Assembly: GCF_900129485.1 (NCBI RefSeq)
Contig: NZ_FQVW01000007.1
Span: 1-64,000, forward strand
DNA length: 64,000 nucleotides
DNA from: Ornithinibacillus halophilus
GTDB lineage: Bacteria > Bacillota > Bacilli > Bacillales > Amphibacillaceae
Direction: 5' to 3'
Shown: positions 1 to 11,862 of the stretch, piece after piece
Numbering within the stretch: the first letter of the stretch is position 1
Layout: every line of letters begins with the position of its first letter
Position numbers and translations under genes: made by a program
Notes under the pieces: generated by a model
Told to the model about the DNA's origin: nothing
The model's input: the letters and a program-made list of their open reading frames with translations, nothing else
Databases searched by the model: none

Positions 1-510
1 GTAAAAGCACTAGAATTATAGGTTGAAAAGGGTGAATAACGGAACGAGGAACCGTGTCACATCGAAAATAGGGTGTTTTAGTAGGAATAACGGAAAGAGG
101 ATTCATCGAGTGTTTTGGATGAATCGTGGTTCCTTTAAATGTTCGAAAAACAGCTGAATTCGGTACGAGTCGGATTTTGGTTCTGTTAAATTAGTAAAAG
201 TACTAGAATTATAGGTTGAAAAGGGTGAATAACGGAACGAGGAACCGTGAACCACCGAAAATAGGGTATTATAGTAGCAATAACGGAACGAGGATTCATC
301 AAGTGTTTTGGATGAATCGTGGTTCCTTTAAATGTTCGAAAAACAGCTGAATTCGGTACGAGTCGGATTCTGGTTCCGTTATATTAGTAAAAGTACTAGA
401 ATTATAGGTTGAAAAGGGTGAATAACGGAACGAGGAACCGTGAACCACCGAAAATAGGGTATTATAGTAGGAATAACGGAAAGAGGATTCATTGCGTAAA
501 CCTGATGAAT
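1..510. repeat. 193-bp direct repeat array (about 2.6 copies)
   Basis: Nearly identical copies begin at 1, 194 and 387, giving a constant period of 193 bp; the third copy breaks off near 510. Each unit contains an interrupted inverted repeat, GGAAC-GAG-GATTCATC, then a 10-nt loop, then GATGAATC-GTG-GTTCC, so each can fold into a strong hairpin. There is no convincing reading frame. The array fills the space upstream of hprK and probably extends beyond the left edge of the window. Confidence 0.85.
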
Positions 511-676
511 CCTGAATCCGTTATTTTGTTGACCTACATCAATGAAAATCACTTTGATAACCGATATTATTAAAATTGTGGATTTAGGAGAAAATTGAAA
601 CATAGCAATTCCTACCTGTTGGGAAATTATGCTACAATATTAAGCAGTTAGTTTTGAACTAATGGAGGATGTACAT

Positions 677-1612
677 ATGTCAACGATAATTCGAACGAAA
701 GATTTACTAGAGAATTTTAATTTAACGTTAGTTGCAGGTGAAGAAGGACTTCATCGTAAAATAACGACCAGCGATATTTCGAGACCTGGTATCGAAATGA
801 CTGGGTATTTCCGTTATTACCCGAAAGAACGACTACAATTAATAGGAAAAACGGAAATGACGTATTTTATGGACTTAACTGATGAACAAAAAAAAGACCG
901 CGCAGAGAAATTATGTACGGATATTACTCCAGGTATTGTTGTTTCAAGAGGGATGGAAATACCAGAGATTTTAATAGAAGCTGCAAATAATTCAGGCGTA
1001 CCTATTTTACATTCGCCGAGGAAAACAACGAGAGTGATTAGTCGTTTAACGAACTTTTTAGAAGCAAAATTTGCTCCATTTACTGCTGTTCATGGTGTAC
1101 TAGTGGATATTTACGGTGTTGGTGTCTTAATCACTGGGCAAAGTGGTGTCGGTAAAAGTGAAACTGCTCTGGAGCTAGTAAAAAGAGGGCACCGTCTAGT
1201 AGCAGATGATAGTGTAGAAATTCGCCAAGAAGACTATGACACATTAATTGGTAATTCTCCGCCTCTAATCGAACATCTATTAGAAATTCGTGGATTAGGG
1301 ATTATTAATGTTATGACATTATTTGGCGCAGGTGCAGTAAGAAGTTACAAAAAAATCGCGATGATTATTAATCTTGAACTATGGGATCAACATAAACAGT
1401 ACGATCGTTTAGGGCTAGATGAAGATAAAATGAAAATCATGGATGTCGAGTTACCAAAAGCGACTATTCCGGTACGACCAGGACGAAACTTAGCTGTCAT
1501 TATTGAGGTAGCGGCTATGAATTTCCGGTTAAAACGAATGGGTGTCAATGCAGCAGAGGAATTTTCAGAACGACTATCCACCATGATTGACCAAGAAAAA
1601 GATATAGAATAG
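677..1612 (+). CDS. hprK: HPr kinase/phosphorylase
   Basis: Bifunctional cytoplasmic enzyme that phosphorylates HPr and Crh on Ser46 and also dephosphorylates them, so it is the sensor of carbon catabolite repression. The 311-residue protein has the usual length. The C-terminal catalytic domain carries the P-loop GQSGVGKS (about residues 154-161), preceded by a conserved His near 139. An upstream in-frame ATG at 662 exists, but GGAGG at 665-669 sits correctly for the ATG at 677. It leads an operon with lgt (12-nt gap) and the genes after it. Its target crh lies 14 kb downstream. The call is secure. Confidence 0.96.
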   Translation: MSTIIRTKDLLENFNLTLVAGEEGLHRKITTSDISRPGIEMTGYFRYYPKERLQLIGKTEMTYFMDLTDEQKKDRAEKLCTDITPGIVVSRGMEIPEILIEAANNSGVPILHSPRKTTRVISRLTNFLEAKFAPFTAVHGVLVDIYGVGVLITGQSGVGKSETALELVKRGHRLVADDSVEIRQEDYDTLIGNSPPLIEHLLEIRGLGIINVMTLFGAGAVRSYKKIAMIINLELWDQHKQYDRLGLDEDKMKIMDVELPKATIPVRPGRNLAVIIEVAAMNFRLKRMGVNAAEEFSERLSTMIDQEKDIE

Positions 1613-1623
1613 GGAGTGGTTTC

Positions 1624-2490
1624 ATGAGTTGTCCAGCACCACTGGATCGCGTGTTCCTACAAATAGGAACTTTACCAATTTACTGGTACGGAGTTATTAT
1701 AGCAACAGGGGCATTTTTAGGCTTATATTTAGCGATGAGAGAGTCAGAACGTTTAGGTTTAAAGAAAGATTTAATGGTAGATTTAGTTGTGTTTGCTATT
1801 CCGATTTCCATCCTTTTTGCAAGAATGTATTATGTCATTTTTGAATGGGATCGATATAAGGATGGTCCATGGTGGGAGATTTTTGCGGTTTGGCATGGTG
1901 GAATCGCGATCCATGGTGCATTAATTGGAGCGGTATTAACAGCAGTAGTATTTGCAAGAGTGAAGAAAATTCCTTTCTGGCAATTGGCCGACATAGCTGC
2001 ACCTAGTTTAATTTTAGGGCAAGCAATTGGTCGTTGGGGAAACTTTATGAACCAAGAAGCACATGGAGATGCCATCAAAAATGAAACACTATTAAATCTT
2101 CATGAAACGATTTTACCTGATTTTATTATGAATCAAATGTGTATTGATGGGGTTACATACTATCCTACATTCTTGTATGAATCGTTATGGAACATTTTGA
2201 TTCTTGTCTTATTACTACTTTTACGTAGAAAAAATCTAATCCGTGGTGAGATTTTCTTAACTTATGTGATTGGTTACTCATTTGGCCGTTTCTTTATTGA
2301 ATGGATGAGAACGGACAGTTTATACATGTTTGGCTTTATTCGAACAGCAATGTTTGTATCAGCTCTATCTATTATTATTGCGATCATCCTAATTATTTAT
2401 CGTAGAAAAACGGTAACAACTCGTTATAATGATGTTGATACAAAAAAGAAAAAACAAAATAAAGGTAAAAATAAAAAAAAGAAAAAATAA
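1624..2490 (+). CDS. lgt: Prolipoprotein diacylglyceryl transferase
   Basis: Integral membrane enzyme that moves diacylglycerol from phosphatidylglycerol to the lipobox cysteine of prolipoproteins. The 288-residue protein has several hydrophobic segments, the HGG..IHG motif (about residues 91-98) and the Lgt signature [10 protein letters not shown] (about 136-145), with the conserved Arg and Asn. The C-terminus is an unusually lysine-rich tail of about 15 residues, which should be cytoplasmic. It follows hprK by 11 nt with a good ribosome-binding site (RBS). The lipoprotein encoded at 28677-29225 is a likely substrate. Confidence 0.95.
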   Translation: MSCPAPLDRVFLQIGTLPIYWYGVIIATGAFLGLYLAMRESERLGLKKDLMVDLVVFAIPISILFARMYYVIFEWDRYKDGPWWEIFAVWHGGIAIHGALIGAVLTAVVFARVKKIPFWQLADIAAPSLILGQAIGRWGNFMNQEAHGDAIKNETLLNLHETILPDFIMNQMCIDGVTYYPTFLYESLWNILILVLLLLLRRKNLIRGEIFLTYVIGYSFGRFFIEWMRTDSLYMFGFIRTAMFVSALSIIIAIILIIYRRKTVTTRYNDVDTKKKKQNKGKNKKKKK

Positions 2491-2516
2491 CGTAGATTTG
2501 GGAGAGGAGCTTTAGG

Positions 2517-3476
2517 TTGTCAGGAATTATTTACCGTGGTTTTAAGGAAGGTTTAAATACGACGTGGGCATTAGGAAAAGTTATTTTTCCAATTACATTA
2601 ATTGTCACGATACTACAATATACACCTGTTTTACCTTGGATCATTGACTTGGTCAGTCCTATTATGGGGTTACTCGGACTTTCCGGTGAAGCTGCGGTAC
2701 CACTTGTTTTAGGGAATACCTTAAATCTATATGCAGGGATAGCAGCGATCGTCTCTTTTGATTTTACCGTGAAGGAAGTTTTTATTATGGCTGTCATGCT
2801 TTCCTTCTCTCACAATCTAATTATTGAATCCGCTGTAGCAACTAGAGTTGGGGTCAAATGGTGGATTATCGTTGGCGTACGAGTGGGGTTAGCATTAGTT
2901 TCTGCGTTTATAATTAATTTAGTATGGAATGGTGGTTCTGAACTTGCAAAGTATGGACTCATTTCTTCTGAAGAGGCAACCCCTACAGGTTGGGGCGAAA
3001 TTGCCTTCCAAGGTATTCAAACAGCCTTTTGGGCCATTGTTCAACTTGCCTTAATTGTTATCCCGATAATGATTGTGATGCAGATACTACGTGAAAAAGG
3101 ATATTTAGCAAAATTATCGAATGGTTTTGCACCAATTACTAAATTGTTAGGGATGGAAAAAAATACTTCTATGACGCTTGTAGCAGGCTTAACCATTGGG
3201 CTTGCCTTTGGGGCGGGCTTAATGATTCAGGCTGTAAAAGAGGATGGCGTGTCTCGTAAAGATATGACACTAGCATTAATCTTTTTAGTATCTTGTCATG
3301 CCGTTGTCGAGGATACGCTCGTCTTTATCCCATTAGGCATTCCTGTATGGCCATTACTGGTTATCCGGGTAGTTACAGCAACAGTTTTAACAATGATTAT
3401 CGCATTTATATGGAATCGTGCAGATGAACGAAATAGGAAGGAAGTAAGCAGTGAGCATTCGTACAATACTCTTTGA
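2517..3476 (+). CDS. yvoD: Nucleoside-recognition (Gate) domain membrane protein, YvoD-like
   Basis: Polytopic membrane protein of 319 residues with two Gate-type regions, each rich in Gly/Ala helices; motifs such as LVLGNTLNLYAG and FGAGLMIQAVKEDG are visible. Homologues sit between lgt and ppaX in Bacillus. The biochemical role is unknown, although the family name suggests small-molecule or nucleoside handling. Translation starts at TTG (2517), preceded by GAGGAG with 7-nt spacing. Its 3' end overlaps ppaX by 26 nt, which suggests translational coupling. Confidence 0.85.
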   Translation: MSGIIYRGFKEGLNTTWALGKVIFPITLIVTILQYTPVLPWIIDLVSPIMGLLGLSGEAAVPLVLGNTLNLYAGIAAIVSFDFTVKEVFIMAVMLSFSHNLIIESAVATRVGVKWWIIVGVRVGLALVSAFIINLVWNGGSELAKYGLISSEEATPTGWGEIAFQGIQTAFWAIVQLALIVIPIMIVMQILREKGYLAKLSNGFAPITKLLGMEKNTSMTLVAGLTIGLAFGAGLMIQAVKEDGVSRKDMTLALIFLVSCHAVVEDTLVFIPLGIPVWPLLVIRVVTATVLTMIIAFIWNRADERNRKEVSSEHSYNTL

Positions 3477-4080
3477 TTTAGATGGAACTTTAATCGATAC
3501 TAATGATTTAATAATGGAATCTTTTCTTCATACATTTCAACAGTATGGTCTTGAATTTACTAGAGAAGAGTTGCTTGCTTTTAATGGACCACCTTTAAAA
3601 GAAACTTTTGAAAACATTAATTTAGATCAAGCAGAAGCAATGATTCAAACGTATCGTGATCATAATTTACATCATCATGACAATTATGTAAAAGCATTTC
3701 CTCATGTTGTAGATACAGTAAACGAATTAAAAGATAAAGGAATTAAACTTGCGATTGTTACAACAAAAATGAGAAAAACGGCAATACGTGGGCTGAAGGT
3801 AACAGGATTATATGAATATTTTGATACTATCGTAGCGTTAGACGATGTCTTTAATGCGAAGCCACACCCTGAATCAGTGCTACAGGCAATGGAAATACTA
3901 GATGCTGAACCTGATACGACATTAATGGTAGGGGATAACTCCCATGACATTGAAGCAGGACACAATGCTGATGTTTTAACAGCAGGTGTTTCCTGGTCCT
4001 TAAAAGGAAGAGAATTTTTACAGCAATATAAACCAACGTATATGGTAGAGGATATACGTGAGTTACTTTCGTTAGTGTAG
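3451..4080 (+). CDS. ppaX: Pyrophosphatase PpaX (HAD family)
   Basis: HAD-superfamily phosphatase of 209 residues with the nucleophile motif FDLDGTLID at the N-terminus, a TTK motif in the middle and the acidic GDNSHDIEAG motif III. In Bacillus, PpaX hydrolyses the pyrophosphate released when HprK dephosphorylates HPr-Ser-P by phosphorolysis. Its place in the hprK operon fits that job. It starts at GTG (3451) inside the end of the upstream gene. Confidence 0.93.
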   Translation: MSIRTILFDLDGTLIDTNDLIMESFLHTFQQYGLEFTREELLAFNGPPLKETFENINLDQAEAMIQTYRDHNLHHHDNYVKAFPHVVDTVNELKDKGIKLAIVTTKMRKTAIRGLKVTGLYEYFDTIVALDDVFNAKPHPESVLQAMEILDAEPDTTLMVGDNSHDIEAGHNADVLTAGVSWSLKGREFLQQYKPTYMVEDIRELLSLV

Positions 4081-4091
4081 AGGTGAAGGGG

Positions 4092-4595
4092 ATGCGCAAG
4101 ACAGAACGATTTCAAGTTGAAGATGCTAATTCACTTTGGCATATATATAAAACTGTTTCATTTTGGAAAGTGGTTAAGAACTTTATAGTTATTCAACTTG
4201 CGAGATACACCCCTTTCTTAAGTGTGAAAAATTGGTTATATCGTGTATTTTTAAGGATGACAGTAGGGAAACAAACTTCTTTTGCTTTGATGGTAATGCC
4301 TGACGTGATGTTTCCAGAAAAAATTAAAGTAGGCACTAACAGTGTGATTGGGTATAACACAACAATACTTGCACATGAATACCTCATTAAGGAATATCGA
4401 ATTGGTGATGTCATTATTGGTGATGAAGTATTAATTGGAGCGAATACAACAATCTTACCTGGAGTGACGATTGGTGACGGTGCTGTTGTATCGGCAGGAA
4501 CGCTAGTACATAAGGATGTTCCAGCTGGAGCGTTTGTTGGAGGGAATCCAATGCAGCTTATCTACTCAAAAGAAGAAATGGAAAATCGGTCTTAA
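4092..4595 (+). CDS. yvoF: Acyltransferase of the left-handed beta-helix family, YvoF-like
   Basis: 167-residue protein with hexapeptide repeats in its C-terminal half (runs such as IGDVIIGDEVLIGANTTILPG), the signature of trimeric O-acetyl or acyl transferases. The acceptor is unknown. GTG at 4083 is in frame, but AGGTG at 4081-4085 fits the ATG at 4092 better. It is the last gene before glpP and probably belongs to the hprK operon. Confidence 0.85.
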   Translation: MRKTERFQVEDANSLWHIYKTVSFWKVVKNFIVIQLARYTPFLSVKNWLYRVFLRMTVGKQTSFALMVMPDVMFPEKIKVGTNSVIGYNTTILAHEYLIKEYRIGDVIIGDEVLIGANTTILPGVTIGDGAVVSAGTLVHKDVPAGAFVGGNPMQLIYSKEEMENRS

Positions 4596-4614
4596 GTATA
4601 GAAAGGTAGGTACT

Positions 4615-5157
4615 ATGATACCAACAGGTGTACTGCCAGCCATTAGAAATATGAAAGATTTTGAGAAAGCATTGCAATCTAATCATGATATTCTTTTAGT
4701 CTTAGAATCAAGATTATCACAACTTAAAAGTATAGTTAGTTATGCAAAACGAGAGAATAAAGATATTTATCTTCATTTTGATTTAATTCAGGGATTGAAA
4801 CCAGATGAATTTGGAATGGAATTTTTAATTCGTGAAGTTAAACCTGCGGGTATATTATCTACTCGAGGTAATGTCATCAAATTAGCGAAGAAAAATAAAT
4901 TAGTCGCCATACAACGAATGTTTTTATTAGATAGTATTGCATTAGAACATAATATAAAATTGATAAAACGTACGGAACCTGATTGTGTAGAGGTTTTACC
5001 GGGATTAATACCTAGTATGATCAATAAAGTTCACGATGAAACGGGATTGCCAGTAATCGCAGGTGGATTGGTAAATGCTGAAAGTGAGGTAGATGCTGCC
5101 ATGGAGGCTGGTGCTGTTGCAGTATCTACATCGAATGATGAACTGTGGGATTTTTAA
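4615..5157 (+). CDS. glpP: Glycerol-3-phosphate responsive antiterminator GlpP
   Basis: RNA-binding antiterminator that, with glycerol-3-phosphate, lets transcription pass leader terminators of glp genes. The 180-residue TIM-barrel-like protein has family motifs such as HFDLIQGLKPDEFG, STRGNVIKLAKK and EVLPGLIP, and the C-terminal segment IAGGLVNAESEV. The ATG at 4615 has an AAGGTAGG ribosome-binding sequence. It lies just upstream of glpK and glpD; the glpD leader carries a matching terminator. glpF, the usual facilitator gene, is absent here. Confidence 0.93.
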   Translation: MIPTGVLPAIRNMKDFEKALQSNHDILLVLESRLSQLKSIVSYAKRENKDIYLHFDLIQGLKPDEFGMEFLIREVKPAGILSTRGNVIKLAKKNKLVAIQRMFLLDSIALEHNIKLIKRTEPDCVEVLPGLIPSMINKVHDETGLPVIAGGLVNAESEVDAAMEAGAVAVSTSNDELWDF

Positions 5158-5163
5158 CAGCAA

Positions 5164-5216
5164 GGGGTTATTCAAATGAGTTAACTTAAACTCATTCTAG
5201 GAATAACTCCTTTTTT
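5164..5216 (+). terminator. Nested-stem terminator after glpP
   Basis: An outer 10-bp stem (GGGGTTATTC with GAATAACTCC, one G-U pair) encloses a perfect 8-bp inner hairpin (AATGAGTT/AACTCATT) and is followed by six T. It ends the hprK-glpP transcript. Because it sits between glpP and glpK it could also be a GlpP-controlled attenuator, but no promoter was identified just before it. Confidence 0.8.
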
Positions 5217-5244
5217 GTACAGACATTACGGATTGTGGAAAAAT

Positions 5245-5330
5245 AAATGGAAGCTTCGATGCCCTATTGCAGTGTAGTAGGAATCAAAAGGTAATTGATG
5301 GGAGCTCTCGATCCTATTCCGTAATGAAGC
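5245..5330. repeat. Decayed two-unit copy of the 52-bp repeat
   Basis: The words TCGATGCC (from 5256) and TCGATCC (from 5308) lie exactly 52 bp apart, with a GGTAATTGA-like half between them. This matches the unit and period of the intact arrays at 28190-28610 and 37590-38036. The spacer 5217-5414 holds no gene. No clear promoter for glpK was found. Confidence 0.55.
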
Positions 5331-5387
5331 AAGAAGCAAAATCTAATAAAATAAAGGATTTTCTAGGTAAGATAGCGAATAGCATAA

Positions 5388-6905
<1,518 letters not shown>

Positions 6906-6910
6906 TCTTC

Positions 6911-6939
6911 TTGGCACAATGAATATAATATGATATGAT
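6911..6939 (+). promoter_or_regulatory. Sigma-A promoter of the glpD leader
   Basis: TTGGCA (6911-6916), 17 bp, TATGAT (6934-6939). Transcription would begin around 6947 and run into the leader hairpin. Confidence 0.75.
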
Positions 6940-6974
6940 TTAGGTAAGTTAATAATTTGGACGGAGAATTGGAG

Positions 6975-7030
6975 AAACCGCAAGCTACTAATGCTTTCTA
7001 ATAAGTATTAGTATGTTTTGCGGTTTTTTT
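6975..7030 (+). terminator. glpD leader terminator, likely GlpP antitermination target
   Basis: The 9-bp stem AAACCGCAA (6975-6983) pairs with TTGCGGTTT (7018-7026), encloses an ACTAAT/ATTAGT inner stem and is followed by a T run. It lies between a good promoter and glpD. In Bacillus subtilis, GlpP bound to glycerol-3-phosphate prevents termination at the equivalent glpD leader. Regulation here is inferred from this architecture and from glpP upstream. Confidence 0.82.
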
Positions 7031-7105
7031 ATGTCTCTTGGGTAAAATAATGGAAGGTTTCTAAATTATGAACAGAAATATACTTGTGTTTGGGGAGTGT
7101 TTACT

Positions 7106-8767
7106 TTGGCTAAATTTTCTAGCTACGAACGGAAAGAAATTTTAAATAATATGAAAGAAGAAAAATTAGATTTATTAGTAATAGGTGGAGGAATAACTGG
7201 TGCTGGTATTTCATTAGATGCCGTAACAAGAGGGTTAAACACAGCATTAGTAGAAATGCAGGACTTCGCTGCTGGAACCTCTAGTAGATCAACCAAGCTA
7301 GTCCATGGTGGATTGAGGTATCTCAAACAATTTGAAGTAAAAATGGTTGCTGAAGTTGGAAAAGAACGTGCGATTGTTTATGAAAATGGACCGCATGTTA
7401 CAACTCCTGAATGGATGATGTTGCCATTTCACCAAGGGGGTACATTTGGACCGTTTACGACCAACATCGGTTTACGTGTATATGACTTCTTAGCAGGGGT
7501 TAAGCGTAGTGAACGTCGTAAAATGTTTAGTCCCGAAGAAGCAATTAACAGAGAACCACTAATTAAGCGTGACGGATTAAAAGGGGCAGGCTATTATGTG
7601 GAATACAAAACAGATGATGCTCGTTTAACGATAGAAGTGATGAAAAAGGCTGTCGACAATGGTGTACATGCCATCAACTATGCTAAAGTTGTAGACTTTA
7701 TTTATAGTGAAACGAATCAATTGACAGGAGTAGTTGTTGAAGACCGAATTAGTGGAGAACAGCATACAATTTATGCCAAAAAAGTCATTAATGCTGGTGG
7801 ACCATGGGTAGATGAATTAAGAGAAATCGATGGCTCAAAGCATGGAAAACATCTACACCTAACCAAAGGAATTCACTTAGTTTTCCCTAAATCAATATTT
7901 CCTTTACAACAAGCAATCTATTTTGATACACCTGATGGACGTATGGTGTTTGCGATTCCACGTGATAATAAAACATACGTAGGTACGACCGATACAACTT
8001 ATCAAGGGGATATTGCTCACCCAACAATGACAGAAGAAGACCGAGATTACATTATTAATGCGATTAATTATATGTTCCCTTCACTAGGAATTACTTCTAA
8101 GGATGTTGAGTCAAGCTGGGCCGGATTACGTCCGTTAGTAGCAGAAGAAGGGAAAGGCCCGAGTGAAATTTCTCGTAAAGATGAAATTTTTGTTTCTGAA
8201 TCTGGGCTCATCTCCATGGCAGGTGGTAAATTAACAGGTTATCGAAAAATGGCTGAGCAAGCAGTAGACACGGTAGTGAAACAACTGAAGGAAGAAGAGG
8301 GCATATTATACACCAATTCTGAAACAGAGCATATGCCGATATCAGGTGGAGATGTTGGTGGATCAAAAGGATTTGCACAGTTTAAAGACAAAAAAGTAAA
8401 AGAAGCCCAAGCAATTGGACTATCTGAAGATGATGCATACCGTCTAGTTCAAAGGTACGGTGGAAATGTAGACAAAGTATTCGGGTTGTATCAGGAGAAA
8501 TCGGATGAAGCAAACCAAGAAGGAATTGATCCACTTGTATTTGCAGAACTAATTTATGGGTTAGAGTATGAACTTGTTTATAAACCAGTCGATTTCTTTA
8601 TCCGCAGAACTGGAGCATTATTCTTTAATATAGATTGGGTTAGAGACCATAAAGAAGCAGTGATTACTTATATGGCTAAAACACTTGATTGGAATGACAA
8701 CCAAAAACAAGAATATACGGATGAACTAGAGCAATTGTTGAAAGAAGCAGTCACTCCAGAAAAATAA
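7106..8767 (+). CDS. glpD: Glycerol-3-phosphate dehydrogenase (quinone-linked, aerobic)
   Basis: FAD-dependent membrane-associated enzyme that oxidises glycerol-3-phosphate to dihydroxyacetone phosphate, feeding the triose genes further along the window. The protein is about 553 residues. It has the FAD Rossmann motif GGGITGAG, the family block GTSSRSTKLVHGGLRYLKQF and a C-terminal dehydrogenase domain with AGGKLTGYRKMAE. An upstream GTG (7097) is in frame, but GGGGAG at 7092-7097 places the start at TTG 7106, 8 nt later. Confidence 0.96.
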   Translation: MAKFSSYERKEILNNMKEEKLDLLVIGGGITGAGISLDAVTRGLNTALVEMQDFAAGTSSRSTKLVHGGLRYLKQFEVKMVAEVGKERAIVYENGPHVTTPEWMMLPFHQGGTFGPFTTNIGLRVYDFLAGVKRSERRKMFSPEEAINREPLIKRDGLKGAGYYVEYKTDDARLTIEVMKKAVDNGVHAINYAKVVDFIYSETNQLTGVVVEDRISGEQHTIYAKKVINAGGPWVDELREIDGSKHGKHLHLTKGIHLVFPKSIFPLQQAIYFDTPDGRMVFAIPRDNKTYVGTTDTTYQGDIAHPTMTEEDRDYIINAINYMFPSLGITSKDVESSWAGLRPLVAEEGKGPSEISRKDEIFVSESGLISMAGGKLTGYRKMAEQAVDTVVKQLKEEEGILYTNSETEHMPISGGDVGGSKGFAQFKDKKVKEAQAIGLSEDDAYRLVQRYGGNVDKVFGLYQEKSDEANQEGIDPLVFAELIYGLEYELVYKPVDFFIRRTGALFFNIDWVRDHKEAVITYMAKTLDWNDNQKQEYTDELEQLLKEAVTPEK

Positions 8768-8774
8768 TCCAGTT

Positions 8775-8810
8775 AATCCTCCTGTCTCTTGGATAGGAGG
8801 ATTTCTATTT
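8775..8810 (+). terminator. Terminator after glpD
   Basis: Perfect 8-bp stem AATCCTCC / GGAGGATT with a 13-nt loop, followed by a T-rich tail. Just downstream (about 8828) the word CTCGATGCC resembles a lone remnant of the 52-bp repeat unit. Confidence 0.75.
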
Positions 8811-8997
8811 AAAAGGAAGTTGTTCTCGATGCCTCCAGCAAGTAACAAACCTAGCTAAAGCCACTAATAACCAAACAATCAACAATACTCAGTAATGCTC
8901 GTTCCCTTTCTACAACAAACATCTACGAAATAATATACAATTCTAATCTAGAGTATGGTATACTTTGTTCGATATGTGTAAAAATAGGGGGATATGC

Positions 8998-10011
8998 ATG
9001 CAAAATGTATCAAATCAAGTAAAAAATAGACAATCTAACAATCTTATCCCTTTTATCCCTGATGGTGATTTTTATTTCACTAAAGGTGTGGAAGCTTTTC
9101 AAAAAAGAAAATTTGAGATTGCATTAAAATGGATGAATAAAGCAGTTGAAGCAAAGCCAAGGAATCCGTTATTTCTTTGTCAACTGTCTGTTATATATAC
9201 TGAAATTGGTTCTTACCATAAAGCCAATCAATTGTTAACACAAGTATTACAGTCTTCTGGTGAGGATTATGTTGATAGTTATTATTTATTAGCAAATAAT
9301 TATGCTCATTTAGGCTTATTAAATGACGCAAAAAAATATGCTGATCTATATTTAGAAAAAGACCCTGATGGAGATTTCGTCGAAGAAGCGAATGACCTCC
9401 TGACGCTTATTGATATGGATGAAGATGATGACGAGGACTGGGGTCCATTAATTGATGATGAAGATGAATTGCTTGTTTACCAAGAAACAGCCTTTTATCA
9501 TCTAGAACATGAAGAATGGGATAAAGCTATTATGGTATTAGAGGAAATGTTAACACTCTTTCCTGATTATCACATTGCAAAACATGAATATGCCTTTGCA
9601 ATTTTTAATGCCAATCGTCAAGAAGAAGCACTTGAAATGGAAATTGATTTATTAGAAGAACTACCAAATAATTTAAACAGCCGTACAAACTTAGCGCTAT
9701 TTTACTATTTGTTGGATGCAAAAGAAGTTTCCAATCAATTTTTACAAGGGTTGGAACATGTATATCCAATTCATGAACAGCAGAAGCTAAGATTAGCCAT
9801 TACTTTTGCTCGAACTGAAAATTATCAAGAAGCCTATAAACGATTTCGTTTGTTAGATAAGTCCAAGGTTAAAGGTCATATTTCTTATTATCAATGGTAT
9901 AGTGTTGCTGCATACCATATAGGAGAAGGATCAAAAGCAGAAACCATTTGGAAAGAAGGATGCAAAAATCATCCTACCTTACCTAATAAAGTGGAACCTT
10001 GGAAAGCTTGA
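8998..10011 (+). CDS. Tetratricopeptide repeat protein
   Basis: 337-residue soluble protein built from TPR helices; recognisable repeats lie at about 15-130 and 160-330 (for example AFQKRKFEIALKWMNKAVEA). An acidic linker DMDEDDDEDWG lies near residue 142. TPR proteins are scaffolds; the partner is unknown. It sits before trxB, as a TPR gene (yvcD) does in Bacillus. The start at 8998 has the RBS AGGGGG; a longer in-frame TTG start at 8965 is less likely. A TATACT -10 box lies just upstream. Confidence 0.8.
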   Translation: MQNVSNQVKNRQSNNLIPFIPDGDFYFTKGVEAFQKRKFEIALKWMNKAVEAKPRNPLFLCQLSVIYTEIGSYHKANQLLTQVLQSSGEDYVDSYYLLANNYAHLGLLNDAKKYADLYLEKDPDGDFVEEANDLLTLIDMDEDDDEDWGPLIDDEDELLVYQETAFYHLEHEEWDKAIMVLEEMLTLFPDYHIAKHEYAFAIFNANRQEEALEMEIDLLEELPNNLNSRTNLALFYYLLDAKEVSNQFLQGLEHVYPIHEQQKLRLAITFARTENYQEAYKRFRLLDKSKVKGHISYYQWYSVAAYHIGEGSKAETIWKEGCKNHPTLPNKVEPWKA

Positions 10012-10060
10012 GCAAATAAATAGACGTAAACAGGATAATCTTATACCCTATATAGTATAA

Positions 10061-11044
<984 letters not shown>

Positions 11045-11146
11045 AAGTAAAAGCATTTTAACGTTGCTGTAACACGCACGAAATATAGATGGGGTACAAT
11101 AAAGTTAACTAATTGACCCCCTTTTTAATAGATAGATTAGTTTTTG

Positions 11147-11179
11147 GCACAGATTCTTTTGGATCTGTGCATTTTTTTT
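11147..11179 (+). terminator. Terminator after trxB
   Basis: Perfect 8-bp stem GCACAGAT / ATCTGTGC with an 8-nt loop, followed by eight T. Confidence 0.9.
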
Positions 11180-11264
11180 GCGCTAGAAGTCAAAATTAAA
11201 AGCTGTCTAACCCAGATTTCCTGCGACTTCCTTAGTCAGATGATTTGCCAAATGTTTCAAAGCC

Positions 11265-11293
11265 TTGGCTAAGCATTCATTTTCTAATATAAT
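11265..11293 (+). promoter_or_regulatory. Sigma-A promoter of the nudix-rapZ-yvcK-whiA operon
   Basis: TTGGCT (11265-11270), 17 bp, TATAAT (11288-11293), with 51 nt to the first start codon. Confidence 0.75.
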
Positions 11294-11344
11294 AGAAATA
11301 GTGTGTGTAAATATTCCTCTACCTATGAAAGAGGTGTTTTAGAA

Positions 11345-11818
11345 ATGCAACGAGTAACAAATTGCATCGTAATTAAAGATGAACATATATTATTATTAAA
11401 GAAACCACGTCGTGGCTGGTATGCTATGCCAGGTGGAAAAATGGAACAAGGTGAAACGATTAAAGATGCAGCGATAAGAGAATATTGGGAAGAAACGGAT
11501 CTTACACTAGACAATCCCAAATTAGCTGGCGTTTTTACCTTTTCAATTTTTGACAAAGATGAGCTACAAAAGGAATGGATGATGTTCACATTTGTTAGTG
11601 AATCTTATCAAGGAACACTTACAAAAGATTGTGATGAAGGAGAACTCGAGTGGGTTCCAATTGATAAAATAAACACGTTACCTATGGCAGAAGGTGACAG
11701 AAAAATATTCCAACATGTACTGTCATCGAATAAAAATGAAATATTATATGGTGCTTTTTCTTATACTGAAGAATATGAACTACTAAGCTGCCGTTTAGAC
11801 CCTCCCATCCAAGATTAA
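11345..11818 (+). CDS. yvcI: NUDIX hydrolase, YvcI-like
   Basis: 157-residue protein with a nudix box (GGKMEQGETIKDAAIREYWEE pattern, split as GGKMEQGE and REYWEE) near residues 32-53, which coordinates the metal for hydrolysis of nucleoside diphosphate derivatives. The substrate is unknown. The start at 11345 is set by GAGGTG upstream; a longer reading from 11303 lacks an RBS. It leads the operon with rapZ, yvcK and whiA. Confidence 0.88.
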   Translation: MQRVTNCIVIKDEHILLLKKPRRGWYAMPGGKMEQGETIKDAAIREYWEETDLTLDNPKLAGVFTFSIFDKDELQKEWMMFTFVSESYQGTLTKDCDEGELEWVPIDKINTLPMAEGDRKIFQHVLSSNKNEILYGAFSYTEEYELLSCRLDPPIQD

Positions 11819-11862
11819 TAAGGATGAGCGAGTGAACTCATGATAGAGGGGATTGAATCTTA

